The translations under genes and the position numbers were made by a program. Of a stretch of DNA of 64,000 nt, positions 8,923-17,732 are shown one piece after another. The notes under the pieces were generated by a model. It was given only the letters and a program-made list of their open reading frames with translations. It was not told the DNA's origin and searched no databases. The DNA is from Scybalousia_A sp963540815 (GTDB taxonomy: Bacteria > Bacteroidota > Bacteroidia > Bacteroidales > P3), in assembly GCA_963540815.1 (NCBI GenBank), contig CAUTQY010000004.1, forward strand, positions 1 through 64,000. Direction: 5' to 3'. Numbering within the stretch: the first letter of the stretch is position 1; every line of letters starts with the position of its first letter.

Positions 8923-9684
8923 TTAATATTTCTTCCAATTTCTGAATTTTAAGGAGAATATACCACAGAAGGCTTCTTTGAATATTTTCATACTCATTTT
9001 GCTTTCCCCTAATACTCTATCGGTAAAAACAATGGGAACCTCTTTGATTTTGTATCCGAGTTTGAAGGTCGTATATTTCATTTCTATCTGAAAAGCATAG
9101 CCAACAAACTTAATTTTATCAAATTTGATATTTTCCAACAAATTTCGTCTGTAACAAACAAAACCCGCCGTTGTATCATAGACATTTATACTTAACATTT
9201 TCCTTACATAAACAGAAGCAAAATAAGACATTAACAATCTGCTCATAGGCCAGTTAACAATAGAAATCTTACCATCCACATACCTTGAACCTATACTCAA
9301 ATCCGCTCCTTGTTTGCAAGCGTTGTACAAATCCGTTAAAGATTTGGGAGGATGAGAAAAATCGGCGTCCATTTCAAAAATAAAATCATATCCGTGTTTT
9401 AATGCCCATTTAAATCCATGAATATAAGCCGTACCAAGCCCCAGTTTTCCTTTTCTTTGTTCCAAAAACAATCTATTGGGAAATTCCTCAATTAATGTCC
9501 GTACTATCTTTGCCGTATTGTCGGGAGAGTTATCATCTATTATAAGAATATCAAACTCTTTATCCAATTTTGTTAGGATATAACGAATGATATTTTCTAT
9601 ATTTTCTTCTTCTTTGTAGGTAGGAATTATTACTAAACTATCGGAATTCGGAAAAACAACTTTTGCTTTATTCTCTGTATTCAT
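8923..9684 (-). CDS. Polyprenol-phosphate mannose synthase-like glycosyltransferase (GT2)
   Basis: This 253-residue GT-A glycosyltransferase resembles dolichol-phosphate mannose synthases. It has the nucleotide-binding start VIIPTYKEEENIENII, the IIDDNSPDNTA motif, the metal-binding EMDADFSHPP and the GSRYVDG motif. Such enzymes move a sugar from a nucleotide donor to a polyprenyl phosphate at the inner membrane for glycan or lipoprotein modification. No transmembrane segments follow the catalytic domain. It is the last gene of the minus-strand envelope operon, 13 nt after the thioredoxin-fold gene, and ends 3 nt from the convergent regulator gene. The sugar cannot be told from sequence. Confidence 0.85.
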   Translation of the reverse strand: MNTENKAKVVFPNSDSLVIIPTYKEEENIENIIRYILTKLDKEFDILIIDDNSPDNTAKIVRTLIEEFPNRLFLEQRKGKLGLGTAYIHGFKWALKHGYDFIFEMDADFSHPPKSLTDLYNACKQGADLSIGSRYVDGKISIVNWPMSRLLMSYFASVYVRKMLSINVYDTTAGFVCYRRNLLENIKFDKIKFVGYAFQIEMKYTTFKLGYKIKEVPIVFTDRVLGESKMSMKIFKEAFCGIFSLKFRNWKKY

Positions 9685-9697
9685 ATACGTTTTCGTT

Positions 9698-11110
9698 TTA
9701 CTTTTTTATGTCGGATTGAGCAAATCTCATCAAAGAACCGGTTTGGGGGGATTCAAACGGATTTTCTTTTATCTTACCCTCTTTATCCAAAAGAATAAAG
9801 GAAGGAAACATTCTCAAATGAAAATCGGAGGTCATTTCATAATTATTGTTAAAATAGACAAAAGGCCAACGATATTTATTTCCTACCTTATTGTTATTTA
9901 TGAAATTATACATTTTTTCAAAACTATTGTCCACACATATAGTCAAAAGGTTCAGGTTTTCTTTTACACTATCGTAACAAAAATGCATACTCTCCAACTC
10001 TTTCAAGCAAGCAATATCGTCCAAACGTACAAAAGCGACCAAAGTGGGTTTGTCATTAAACAGAGATTTCAACTCTATGATTTGTTCGTTAATATCTTTT
10101 ACCTTGTAACTTCCCACATTGGTATTCGTGGCATTGATGTTCAAAAAATAATTTATCATATTGTCTGCTATCAATACGTGCTTTTCAAACTTCGTAGAGT
10201 TTTTAAACTTATTTAAAATATTTATTATCATTTTTTTATCAAAATATCCATCGAGATAAGCATCTTTCATTCCTTGAAGAAAAACCAACTCTCTGAATAC
10301 TTCATTCTTAAGAATTTCGTCTCTGCCGAGGGCATCATTGAAAGCGGAGTAATTGCCGTTTATAAGCCAAGTCTCCATGTCTTTTCTTGAAATATACTTA
10401 TATCCCAAAGAAAAATATTTTTCAAAAACGGTTTGAAAACAATCCGCGTAACCTATATTGTCGTAAAGAATTGGAGAATGAGCAAAAAGATTTTGTTTTA
10501 TTGCCTTGCGAGATTTTAGATAGAAGGTATATAACACACTTTCAAATTCGTAAGTAATATAATTTTCTATGTATTCATTACCTTTGTACTTTGTTAGCAA
10601 ACTGTCTTTTAAAGACAAAAGCGAAGCAACGGACAAAGAATCTTTAACGGATAACATACGTCTGTTTTGATAAACATAGGAGCCGAGAATACTATCTATA
10701 TCCGTAACCGGTATATTAATAGCATCGTATTTCTCACTTTGCAACTCTACCGGCAAAGCCATACCATACATAAAGGCTTTAACGGAATCTCTGCTTGTAA
10801 ACTCAAATTTGTTTATTTTAAGATGGTATTTCATGCCCGGTTGGGCTATAAAACCATAATACATTAAATCTGTTTGAATCAAGAGTTCTTTTGTTTCATC
10901 TATAACAAAAGAAGTGGAAAAATTTGTATCTCCTTTTACCAAATCAACAGAGGCTAGCTTTTGTTTATAGCCAGAAAATCTATCGGCAATTGCATAAATA
11001 TCTATTTTTTTCCCGTCTATATCCGTGCCCGAACCGGATATAAACACATTCTGAGCATGGGAATTGATAAAAAAGACTATGAATAATATTGTTATAAATA
11101 CGCTTTTCAT
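9698..11110 (-). CDS. Secreted thioredoxin-fold protein (TlpA-like, single Cys)
   Basis: The 470-residue product starts with a signal peptide (MKSVFITILFIVFFINSHAQ). Residues about 21-130 look like the beta-rich N-terminal domain of Bacteroidetes thioredoxin-like proteins. The C-terminal 140 residues match a TlpA/AhpC fold (PTLVAFVRLDD, then MFPSFILLDKEGKI). The CxxC redox pair is absent: the active-site region reads DDIACLKEL, with one cysteine. A disulfide reductase role is therefore doubtful; peroxiredoxin-like or structural roles are possible. It lies downstream of the DUF4249 gene and upstream of the glycosyltransferase. Confidence 0.7.
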   Translation of the reverse strand: MKSVFITILFIVFFINSHAQNVFISGSGTDIDGKKIDIYAIADRFSGYKQKLASVDLVKGDTNFSTSFVIDETKELLIQTDLMYYGFIAQPGMKYHLKINKFEFTSRDSVKAFMYGMALPVELQSEKYDAINIPVTDIDSILGSYVYQNRRMLSVKDSLSVASLLSLKDSLLTKYKGNEYIENYITYEFESVLYTFYLKSRKAIKQNLFAHSPILYDNIGYADCFQTVFEKYFSLGYKYISRKDMETWLINGNYSAFNDALGRDEILKNEVFRELVFLQGMKDAYLDGYFDKKMIINILNKFKNSTKFEKHVLIADNMINYFLNINATNTNVGSYKVKDINEQIIELKSLFNDKPTLVAFVRLDDIACLKELESMHFCYDSVKENLNLLTICVDNSFEKMYNFINNNKVGNKYRWPFVYFNNNYEMTSDFHLRMFPSFILLDKEGKIKENPFESPQTGSLMRFAQSDIKK

Positions 11111-11114
11111 ACTA

Positions 11115-11122
11115 CAAAGTTA
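11115..11122 (-). promoter_or_regulatory. -7 box almost touching the downstream start codon
   Basis: On the minus strand the sequence reads TAACTTTG and ends 4 nt before the ATG at 11110. A transcript from this box would begin at or very near the start codon, implying a leaderless mRNA. No clear -33 TTTG was seen at 19-21 nt. Confidence 0.4.
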
Positions 11123-11151
11123 ATATTTTTTTGAAAACAATAAATATTCAA

Positions 11152-12081
11152 CTAAAAAATTTGTACGGACACGGGTATTCGTACCGTTTTTTTCTTACTT
11201 ATAAAACCGTAAGCCTCTTGGAAGGCGTCCTGTATGATTATGGGATTCATCATCTGTCCGTATCCGTCCAAGGTATTACCCAATGTTCGCAAATAATTAT
11301 AGGCTTGTGCATCTATTTTGCTAACTTCAAAACTCGTTTGTGTTCCTTCGTATGAATAGTATCTATCGCGCAAGTATGCCAATTTTATTGTATACTTTTG
11401 TCCTTTAAAATTACTGTTGGAAAACACTCCGAAATGATTATACTTGTCCTCATTCTCATAAAAATCTATATTAATAGAGTTTGCCATGTATGTGTCAGGG
11501 TGCGATTCATAGAGAATTTTCGGACATGTTACGTAATATCTGTCCACAGGTAGAATGGGGTTGAATCTATAATAATTTTCATCGCCGTCGTCTGTCAATT
11601 CCAGATGAACTACAATATAATTCTCTCCGCCTATGGTTTGAGTATAAGCAAAAAAACTGTCTATTCTAACAGGCAAAATATCCAAAACAAGTTTGTGTTC
11701 TACGCTAGGGTAATTCTTGTTTTCTACCCTTAGGGTTATCTCATCGTTATGTTGAGGCAGATAATCAAAAACTACGGACGGACAATCTCTTTGTATTTTC
11801 TTTTCTTTAAAAATTCCGTTTACCCAAAGACTAACCTCAGTATTATGAGCAAAAACAGACCATATGTCAAAGTCTTTATCATCCCTTGTAAAATCTACAT
11901 AAATACCGGGTTTTGCCGAATGCATAATAGTCATTCTAATACTGTCGCTTTCTTCTATAAAGGAAGAGAAAACAAACTTATCCTGTGGCAACGTTTCATT
12001 ATAATCTATTTCGTATTCGCAAGAAGACAAAAGAAACACAATAAACAGTAAAGTAAAGATTATATTTATTTTTGTTTTCAT
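11152..12081 (-). CDS. DUF4249 outer-membrane lipoprotein
   Basis: The 309-residue protein has a lipoprotein signal with lipobox LSSC (Cys21) and then a beta-rich chain typical of DUF4249, whose members are encoded next to TonB-dependent receptors in Bacteroidetes. The family is presumed to sit on the receptor at the cell surface; its substrate is not known. It starts 4 nt after the TonB receptor stop, so the two are almost certainly translated from one mRNA. Complete as far as can be judged. Confidence 0.85.
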   Translation of the reverse strand: MKTKINIIFTLLFIVFLLSSCEYEIDYNETLPQDKFVFSSFIEESDSIRMTIMHSAKPGIYVDFTRDDKDFDIWSVFAHNTEVSLWVNGIFKEKKIQRDCPSVVFDYLPQHNDEITLRVENKNYPSVEHKLVLDILPVRIDSFFAYTQTIGGENYIVVHLELTDDGDENYYRFNPILPVDRYYVTCPKILYESHPDTYMANSINIDFYENEDKYNHFGVFSNSNFKGQKYTIKLAYLRDRYYSYEGTQTSFEVSKIDAQAYNYLRTLGNTLDGYGQMMNPIIIQDAFQEAYGFISKKKTVRIPVSVQIF

Positions 12082-12085
12082 AATA

Positions 12086-14446
12086 CTATTGGAATTTATA
12101 TGTATAGGACAGAGTCGGAATTATTGGCATAATACTAAACGCACGGAGTTTATTTGGTTTGTTGGACGAGAATACAAAAAAGGCATTTTTGTGATTCATG
12201 GCATTGTACACATTGAAAGACCAAACTATTTGCCTTTTTTTAGTATTCTTTTTATAATTTATACCCAAATCCAAACGATGATACACAGGCATTTTAAAAT
12301 TATTTCTCTCTCCGTAAACATTTATCAAATCCGGCTGGAAATACATGTATTCCGGAATAAGACCCACCAAATTATAATACTGTGCAATAGGAACATTGCT
12401 TCTTTGCCCGGAGTTGATAACAAAGGCAAGAGTTACATCCCATTTATCGCTTAAATCGGCAGAGGCAACTATGTTAAATTGATGTCTGGCATCAAAACGG
12501 TCGTAAAACCATTTTCCGTTGTTTATCTCACCGTTAGGATATTTTCTTTTTGACCAAGAAAGAGTATAGGATACCCAACCGGTAAATCTTCCCGTTTTTT
12601 TTTGCAAGCTAAACTCCATTCCGTAAGCCTCTCCTCTACCCTGTGCGACTTTTTCTTCCCAATTCTCGCTATTATTAAAAGATGAAATACCATCTTTGTA
12701 ATCTATAACATTATTAAGTTTTTTGTAATAGAATTCCAAACCCGCATCCATTCCTTCTTTTATTTGATAGAAGGCTCCGAAGGAAACTATATTGGAAGTT
12801 ATGGGTTTTATCTTTTGGGTAACGGGTAACCATAAATCCGTAGGCAAAGCAAACATACCGTTTGATAAAAGGTGAATGTTTTGATTCATTGAGGCATATC
12901 CCATTTTTAATGATAAATTCTCCAAAATGGAATATCTTAAAGACAAACGAGGTTGCACGGAGAGATAGGATTTTTTTCCTGCCTTGTAAAAATCGGTATG
13001 CAAACCTATACGAGACGAAAAATTTTCCTTCCAAGTTATAACATCCTCCCAATAAAATACTATTTCGTTGGCATTTTTGTTGTTTTTTAGCATATAAGGA
13101 GCAGTGGTATATTGTCCGTTTTCCCAAGAAACCGCCCTTGTAATCTCCGGAGTGTAATGATGAAAAGTATAATTTATACCAAAATTAAACGCGTTGATAT
13201 TGTTTAAATAATAAGTAAAATTTTTCTTCAAGGTATAGTCCTCCACACCGGAATTAAAATTAAACTCCGTATGATAAACATTTTTTTTGACGGCGGAAGT
13301 ATTATTTTTTTCCTCCGCATCGTAGGTATTGGTTATATTACTCGAATATTTATTAAAAGAAAAAGACAAATTGCCAAATAATTTGGAACCGTATTGATGC
13401 ATCCAATCTATGGTAGTAATCATGTTACCCCAAGATATTTTTGCCTCAGTGTTTTGAAAATCCTCATACTTATATTCGTCAGCAAACTTGTATGCATCTT
13501 GTCCTTTGTAGAAAGATAGTGTAAGAGAGTTTTTGTTATCAAATCTGTGCTTGATTTTGGCATTCAAATCATAGAAATGATAAGTAAAAGAGTATTTATC
13601 ATCCTCATCTTTTTTAGCCAACCAAAACAAAGGTTTTAAAAGTAAATCAAGATAGGTACGACGAAAAGAAAAATTAAAAGTAGTCTTATCTTTCCAAATA
13701 GGTCCCTCTATATTGAGTTTGCCCGAAATAAGTCCTATGGAAATATCTCCTTTTATTTTTTCGTTGTTGCCGTCTTTGTTTCTTATATCTACGACAGAGG
13801 ACACCCTTCCTCCGAATTGAGAGGGAAAACCTCCCTTATAAAAATCTATATTTTTTATTGCCTCAGTATTAAAGGCAGATATAAACCCCATTAAATGATT
13901 GGGGTTATATACCTCTATACCATCTATAAGATAGAGATTTTGGTCTGAGTTGCCGCCTCTGACATACAAGCCCGTTGTGCCTTCGGTACCCGATTTTACT
14001 CCCGACAACATTTGTACGGCTTTCAACAAATCACTTTCCCCCGTAAGAGTTGGCATTTTGGTTATAATCTGCGGATTTATTTCTATCTTACCGGGTATAG
14101 CCTCGTTTATAAATCTTTTTTGCTTGTCGGTAACGACAAATTCTTGCAAAACAGAGGAGGGTTTAAGATAAATGTTTATCGTCGTATCTTTTGATTGAGT
14201 AAGATTTAATATTTGTTTCTCATAGCCCACAAAAGAAACTTCCATTCTTTTACTTTGTGTAGCAAAAGAATAGAAGCCATAAACATTGGTAACACAACCG
14301 GTTTTTGTTTGTGCATCAAAAATTGTCGCACCTATAAGCGTTTCTTTACTCACAGAGTCATATACGTAACCGCTTATGGTATATTTCTGAGCATAAATAC
14401 AAGCAGAACATACCAAGAAAAGAAACGACAATAAGGTATTTCTCAT
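12086..14446 (-). CDS. TonB-dependent outer-membrane receptor
   Basis: The 786-residue protein has a signal peptide, an N-terminal carboxypeptidase-like regulatory domain (YTISGYVYDSVSKETLIGATIF), a plug domain (LYVRGGNSDQNLYLIDG, VFNP-type YNPNHLMGF) and a long 22-stranded-type barrel ending in an aromatic residue (SYTYKFQ). It imports a ligand across the outer membrane with energy from TonB/ExbBD. The gene lies between a secreted nitroreductase and a DUF4249 lipoprotein, overlapping the former by one nucleotide. The ligand is unknown; no SusD partner is present, so a glycan is less likely than a peptide or metal complex. Confidence 0.92.
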   Translation of the reverse strand: MRNTLLSFLFLVCSACIYAQKYTISGYVYDSVSKETLIGATIFDAQTKTGCVTNVYGFYSFATQSKRMEVSFVGYEKQILNLTQSKDTTINIYLKPSSVLQEFVVTDKQKRFINEAIPGKIEINPQIITKMPTLTGESDLLKAVQMLSGVKSGTEGTTGLYVRGGNSDQNLYLIDGIEVYNPNHLMGFISAFNTEAIKNIDFYKGGFPSQFGGRVSSVVDIRNKDGNNEKIKGDISIGLISGKLNIEGPIWKDKTTFNFSFRRTYLDLLLKPLFWLAKKDEDDKYSFTYHFYDLNAKIKHRFDNKNSLTLSFYKGQDAYKFADEYKYEDFQNTEAKISWGNMITTIDWMHQYGSKLFGNLSFSFNKYSSNITNTYDAEEKNNTSAVKKNVYHTEFNFNSGVEDYTLKKNFTYYLNNINAFNFGINYTFHHYTPEITRAVSWENGQYTTAPYMLKNNKNANEIVFYWEDVITWKENFSSRIGLHTDFYKAGKKSYLSVQPRLSLRYSILENLSLKMGYASMNQNIHLLSNGMFALPTDLWLPVTQKIKPITSNIVSFGAFYQIKEGMDAGLEFYYKKLNNVIDYKDGISSFNNSENWEEKVAQGRGEAYGMEFSLQKKTGRFTGWVSYTLSWSKRKYPNGEINNGKWFYDRFDARHQFNIVASADLSDKWDVTLAFVINSGQRSNVPIAQYYNLVGLIPEYMYFQPDLINVYGERNNFKMPVYHRLDLGINYKKNTKKRQIVWSFNVYNAMNHKNAFFVFSSNKPNKLRAFSIMPIIPTLSYTYKFQ

Positions 14447-15075
14447 TATTTTTTATACCCTATGGTCTGAAATAAGAAAATGTGCTCTTTCTCACTCAAA
14501 GGCAAAACTCCTCTGACTTTTTTTTCGGCATTAGCGGCGTATCGAGTAACCGTACCCAAATTTCCCTCCATTCCGGCACAAGCCAAATACATATTTTCGC
14601 TGACATATGCCGAAGACATGGAAGCGAAAACAAATTTTGTATGATGTTCCTTTATTCTATCATATTTGGCAAAATCTGAAACAATTGCAATATTTGTTAC
14701 CTTTGAGGCAAAACCTCCTTCTCTATCGGTTATTTTTCTATAATCACCTTCTTTTATAAGTATAAGTTCATTGTTCTTTTCGTCATAACGATATATACCG
14801 CTTTCCAAAAAAACATACAGAATAATATCCTGAGAGTTCATGGCCGTAGGAGCAGTGCGTTTGCCGTGTGATTCTCCCCAAGCTGCCCACAAGATTGTTG
14901 AAAGGTCTTGCAAGGAAATATCTCCTTCGCTAAAACTTCTGTCCGATTGTCTCAAATCAATGGTCTTTAATATACTTTCTCCTCCCTCTTTTTGCGGTTG
15001 CGGTAATTTAATGTTCTGTGCGTACGTACCGACCAAGATTAAAACGGCAGGCAAGAATAACAATATTTTTTTCAT
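14446..15075 (-). CDS. Secreted nitroreductase-family protein (SagB-like)
   Basis: The 209-residue protein carries a signal peptide (MKKILLFLPAVLILVGTYAQ), unusual for a flavin nitroreductase. The body matches the SagB/ThcOx branch: DLRQSDRSF near the N-terminus (flavin contact), the ILWAAWGE segment, TAPTAMNSQ, and a C-terminal cofactor stretch. It would use FMN, presumably in the periplasm. It is the first gene of the operon with the TonB receptor and DUF4249 gene, so its substrate may enter through that receptor. The reaction is not known. Confidence 0.8.
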   Translation of the reverse strand: MKKILLFLPAVLILVGTYAQNIKLPQPQKEGGESILKTIDLRQSDRSFSEGDISLQDLSTILWAAWGESHGKRTAPTAMNSQDIILYVFLESGIYRYDEKNNELILIKEGDYRKITDREGGFASKVTNIAIVSDFAKYDRIKEHHTKFVFASMSSAYVSENMYLACAGMEGNLGTVTRYAANAEKKVRGVLPLSEKEHIFLFQTIGYKK

Positions 15076-15118
15076 CTTTTTGTATTATTTATTTGATTGA
15101 TAATGTATTATAACGCAA

Positions 15119-15150
15119 ATAGGTCTTCAAAATTATATTCGAAGACCTAT
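15119..15150 (-). terminator. Hairpin between kamE and the nitroreductase operon
   Basis: A 10-bp perfect stem (ATAGGTCTTC with GAAGACCTAT) with a 12-nt loop lies 29 nt past the kamE stop, followed on the minus strand by TTGCGTT. It probably ends the kamDE transcript. Confidence 0.6.
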
Positions 15151-15179
15151 AAAACATTATGTGTTCAAAATTTAAAAAA

Positions 15180-15968
15180 TTACTTACCCATTCGTCTTGC
15201 CAACTCCTCCGCTATGAAAGAGGCGACATCGTCAGCGTATGTATTTGCACCAAAACCGGCATCATAACCCAACTCTTTGGCCAATTCGTGAGTAATTCTT
15301 GCTCCGCCGCAACAAAGAATAACTTTGTCTCTCAAACCTTCGGCTTCCAACATCTCCACCAATTCCGTAAGATTTTTTATATGAACATCTTTCTGAGTAA
15401 CCGTTTGAGACACCAACAGAGCATCTGCTTTCATTTCTATGGCCTTTGCAATAAACTCCTCATTCGGAACTTGCGAACCCATATTCAGTGCCTCTATCAT
15501 ATCATATCTCTCCAAACCGTAGTGCCCGGCGTATCCTTTCATATTCATTATTGCATCTATCCCTACTGTATGAGCGTCCGTACCCGTTGATGCCCCTACA
15601 ACAACAATATTTCTGCCTATATGTTCCCTTATATATTCGTCCGTCTCGTGCATATCCATGACATTACTTTCCACCTTAGGCACGTGAATAACGGTATAGT
15701 CTACGGTATGAGAACAAGAACCATAACAATTAAAGAAAGTAAAACCCTTTGTAAGTTCTTTGTAAAAAACAACCATAGGATTTTCAAATCCCATTTTCTT
15801 CATTAATTGTTTGGCTGCCTCCACACCTTCTTCTCCTGCCGGCACAGGAAGGGTAAAACTCAATTGGGTTTTACCGTCATTCATTGTATCACCGTAGGGT
15901 TTTACTTTGGTAAGGTCAAGATTGGTGTCAAAATCTTTGGCCTCCATTGAATACAATCCTGCACTCAT
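15180..15968 (-). CDS. kamE: D-lysine 5,6-aminomutase beta subunit
   Basis: This is the cobalamin-binding subunit of the enzyme that moves the terminal amino group of D-lysine (or L-beta-lysine) from C6 to C5. It has 262 residues. The base-off B12 motif DxHxxG is at D131-H133-G136, and K144 in NMKGY falls exactly where the Schiff-base lysine for PLP lies in the clostridial enzyme. The C-terminal half is the B12-binding Rossmann domain. The start codon overlaps the last base of kamD, indicating translational coupling. It works in 3,5-diaminohexanoate lysine fermentation with Kdd, encoded nearby. Confidence 0.96.
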   Translation of the reverse strand: MSAGLYSMEAKDFDTNLDLTKVKPYGDTMNDGKTQLSFTLPVPAGEEGVEAAKQLMKKMGFENPMVVFYKELTKGFTFFNCYGSCSHTVDYTVIHVPKVESNVMDMHETDEYIREHIGRNIVVVGASTGTDAHTVGIDAIMNMKGYAGHYGLERYDMIEALNMGSQVPNEEFIAKAIEMKADALLVSQTVTQKDVHIKNLTELVEMLEAEGLRDKVILCCGGARITHELAKELGYDAGFGANTYADDVASFIAEELARRMGK

Positions 15969-17533
15969 TATTCTTTTCCTCCTTTTCCTTTCATTAAATC
16001 TATAAACGGATTGTAATAGTTTGTGCTTTTTTCAAACACTCCCGTCAATCCTTTACCTCCGTCCCTCGGACGTTTGATATCTGCAAAAATTCCTTTTTCC
16101 AAAGCGGAAAACAATCCCGCGATCTGCATTCTTTCCAACAAAGCAACTGCATCGTCCAAAACCTTTTTTGCACGAGTTTGCATAATACCGTCTTTTTTAA
16201 ACTCTATATCATCACCCAAATCGTGCATATTGTTAAAGATGTATCTTGCATTTTCTATGGAAACATATCTATCAGACATAAAAGGTGTGTGAATTGCCTC
16301 TGTCATCATTCCCAAAAGTTGCAAACCTTGATGAGTCATAATACCCACTTGATTAAACAAAGCATCCTGTATTTGTCCTTTAAAAATATTTCCTGTCATA
16401 AATTTGGTAGGAGGCATATATTTGATTGGAGCCTTGGGAAATATCTCTCTAATGAGTTGTGCCTGCGCAAGTTCGTACAGAAAACCGTTCTTTAGCTCAG
16501 GGTCCATTTCAAAGGCGTGCCCAAGTCCCATTTGTTCTTCCGGCATACCTGCCGCAAAAGCAAGTTGTTCGTTAATGAAATCCGAGGCCAAAACCGTATG
16601 TGCTTCGTCAAAGGCATCGGCAGTAGTCAAATAATTATCCTCTCCCGTGTTTATGATAATACCTGCATAGCCGTTGATTATACGAGAAAAGAACTGGTCT
16701 ATAAGGGTACGCTTCATATTAATATCCCTAAACAATATACCATACAAAGCGTCGTTAAGCATAACATCCAAACCCTCTAAGGCGCCCATAACGGCTATTT
16801 CCGGCATACAAAGACCGGAGCAATAGTTACATAGTCGTATATATCTGCCTACTTCTTCGCCTACCTCATCCAAGGCTTTGCGCATTATACGAAAGTTTTC
16901 TTGTGTTGCAAAAGTGCCTCCGAAACCCTCAGTTGTTGCTCCGTACGGCACATAATCCAAAAGACTCTGTCCCGTGGTACGAATAACTGCTATAATATCC
17001 GCTCCTTGTCTTGCACCTGCCTGAGCCTGAATAACATCCTCGTATATGTTACCTGTTGCTACTATAATATATAGGTATGGTTTTTCTCCCTCTCCGATAG
17101 TTTCAATATATTTTTCTCTCTTGCGTCTGCGATTTATGATTTGTTGCAAAGAAGCCTCCATATAGGGTTGCAAACTTTCTCTTGCCTGCTTTTGCTCTAC
17201 TATCGGTAAGGTAGTAATATCAAGTTTTCCTTCTGCTATTTGTTGTGCTATTTCGTTGGGAGAAAGCTTCAGTTGTGCGACCGCATTACCCATAATATAC
17301 ATAATACCGTCGTTTAACCTGCCTTTGTCTTTTACAAAGTCCACCACTACATTGGGCAAAGGGACTTCATTTTCGTCCACACCGTCTATACCCAACAACC
17401 TGCAAATTGTCCTCTCACATGTTACCGTAGAATAATCTTTGGCAAAATTTTCTACCTCATCGGAAATGTTTTTTGCTAATTGCTTACCGCGAGCAACTTT
17501 GTTAAAATCAATTCCTAATTTACTCTTATTCAT
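15968..17533 (-). CDS. kamD: D-lysine 5,6-aminomutase alpha subunit
   Basis: The large, TIM-barrel subunit of lysine 5,6-aminomutase binds adenosylcobalamin and PLP together with KamE. The ATG at 17533 (MNKSKLGIDFNKV) gives 521 residues, the family's usual size; a longer frame to 17620 would start within the promoter region and was rejected. Conserved stretches include VATGNIYEDVIQAQAGARQG and TTEGFGGTFATQENFRI. A strong Bacteroidetes-type promoter lies 85 nt upstream of the ATG. kamE follows with a one-base overlap. Confidence 0.96.
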   Translation of the reverse strand: MNKSKLGIDFNKVARGKQLAKNISDEVENFAKDYSTVTCERTICRLLGIDGVDENEVPLPNVVVDFVKDKGRLNDGIMYIMGNAVAQLKLSPNEIAQQIAEGKLDITTLPIVEQKQARESLQPYMEASLQQIINRRRKREKYIETIGEGEKPYLYIIVATGNIYEDVIQAQAGARQGADIIAVIRTTGQSLLDYVPYGATTEGFGGTFATQENFRIMRKALDEVGEEVGRYIRLCNYCSGLCMPEIAVMGALEGLDVMLNDALYGILFRDINMKRTLIDQFFSRIINGYAGIIINTGEDNYLTTADAFDEAHTVLASDFINEQLAFAAGMPEEQMGLGHAFEMDPELKNGFLYELAQAQLIREIFPKAPIKYMPPTKFMTGNIFKGQIQDALFNQVGIMTHQGLQLLGMMTEAIHTPFMSDRYVSIENARYIFNNMHDLGDDIEFKKDGIMQTRAKKVLDDAVALLERMQIAGLFSALEKGIFADIKRPRDGGKGLTGVFEKSTNYYNPFIDLMKGKGGKE

Positions 17534-17617
17534 CTTGAAAAAATACGTGTTTTTATTTTTATCTGGTTCCTTATTATACCTATCCGTGGAAGTCCGTAAA
17601 AGTTCCTTTTCTACTTG

Positions 17618-17648
17618 CAAAGTTAGTTCTTTTTGCTCATATCACAAA
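17618..17648 (-). promoter_or_regulatory. Promoter of kamDE (TTTG-N19-TAACTTTG)
   Basis: On the minus strand a -33 element TTTG (17648-17645) is separated by exactly 19 nt from a -7 element TAACTTTG (17625-17618). This is the Bacteroidetes consensus. The predicted transcript start near 17611 gives a leader of about 78 nt. The kdd promoter has the same design. Confidence 0.75.
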
Positions 17649-17697
17649 ATACCTATTATTTTTGTACTTTCAAAAAAAAGTGTCTGTAAAAAAGTTG

Positions 17698-17705
17698 TAA
17701 TTTTG
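17698..17705 (+). promoter_or_regulatory. -7 box of hydG
   Basis: TAATTTTG followed by CA lies 27 nt before the hydG ATG, with the kamDE promoter facing the other way within 80 nt. A consensus -33 box was not found. Confidence 0.55.
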
Positions 17706-17732
17706 CATTCGACTTTAAAAATATATTGCATT

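Noticed and set aside
17439..17732. N-terminal extension of hydG
   Set aside because: It overlaps the kamD 5' end and both promoters, and HydG of usual length starts at 17733.
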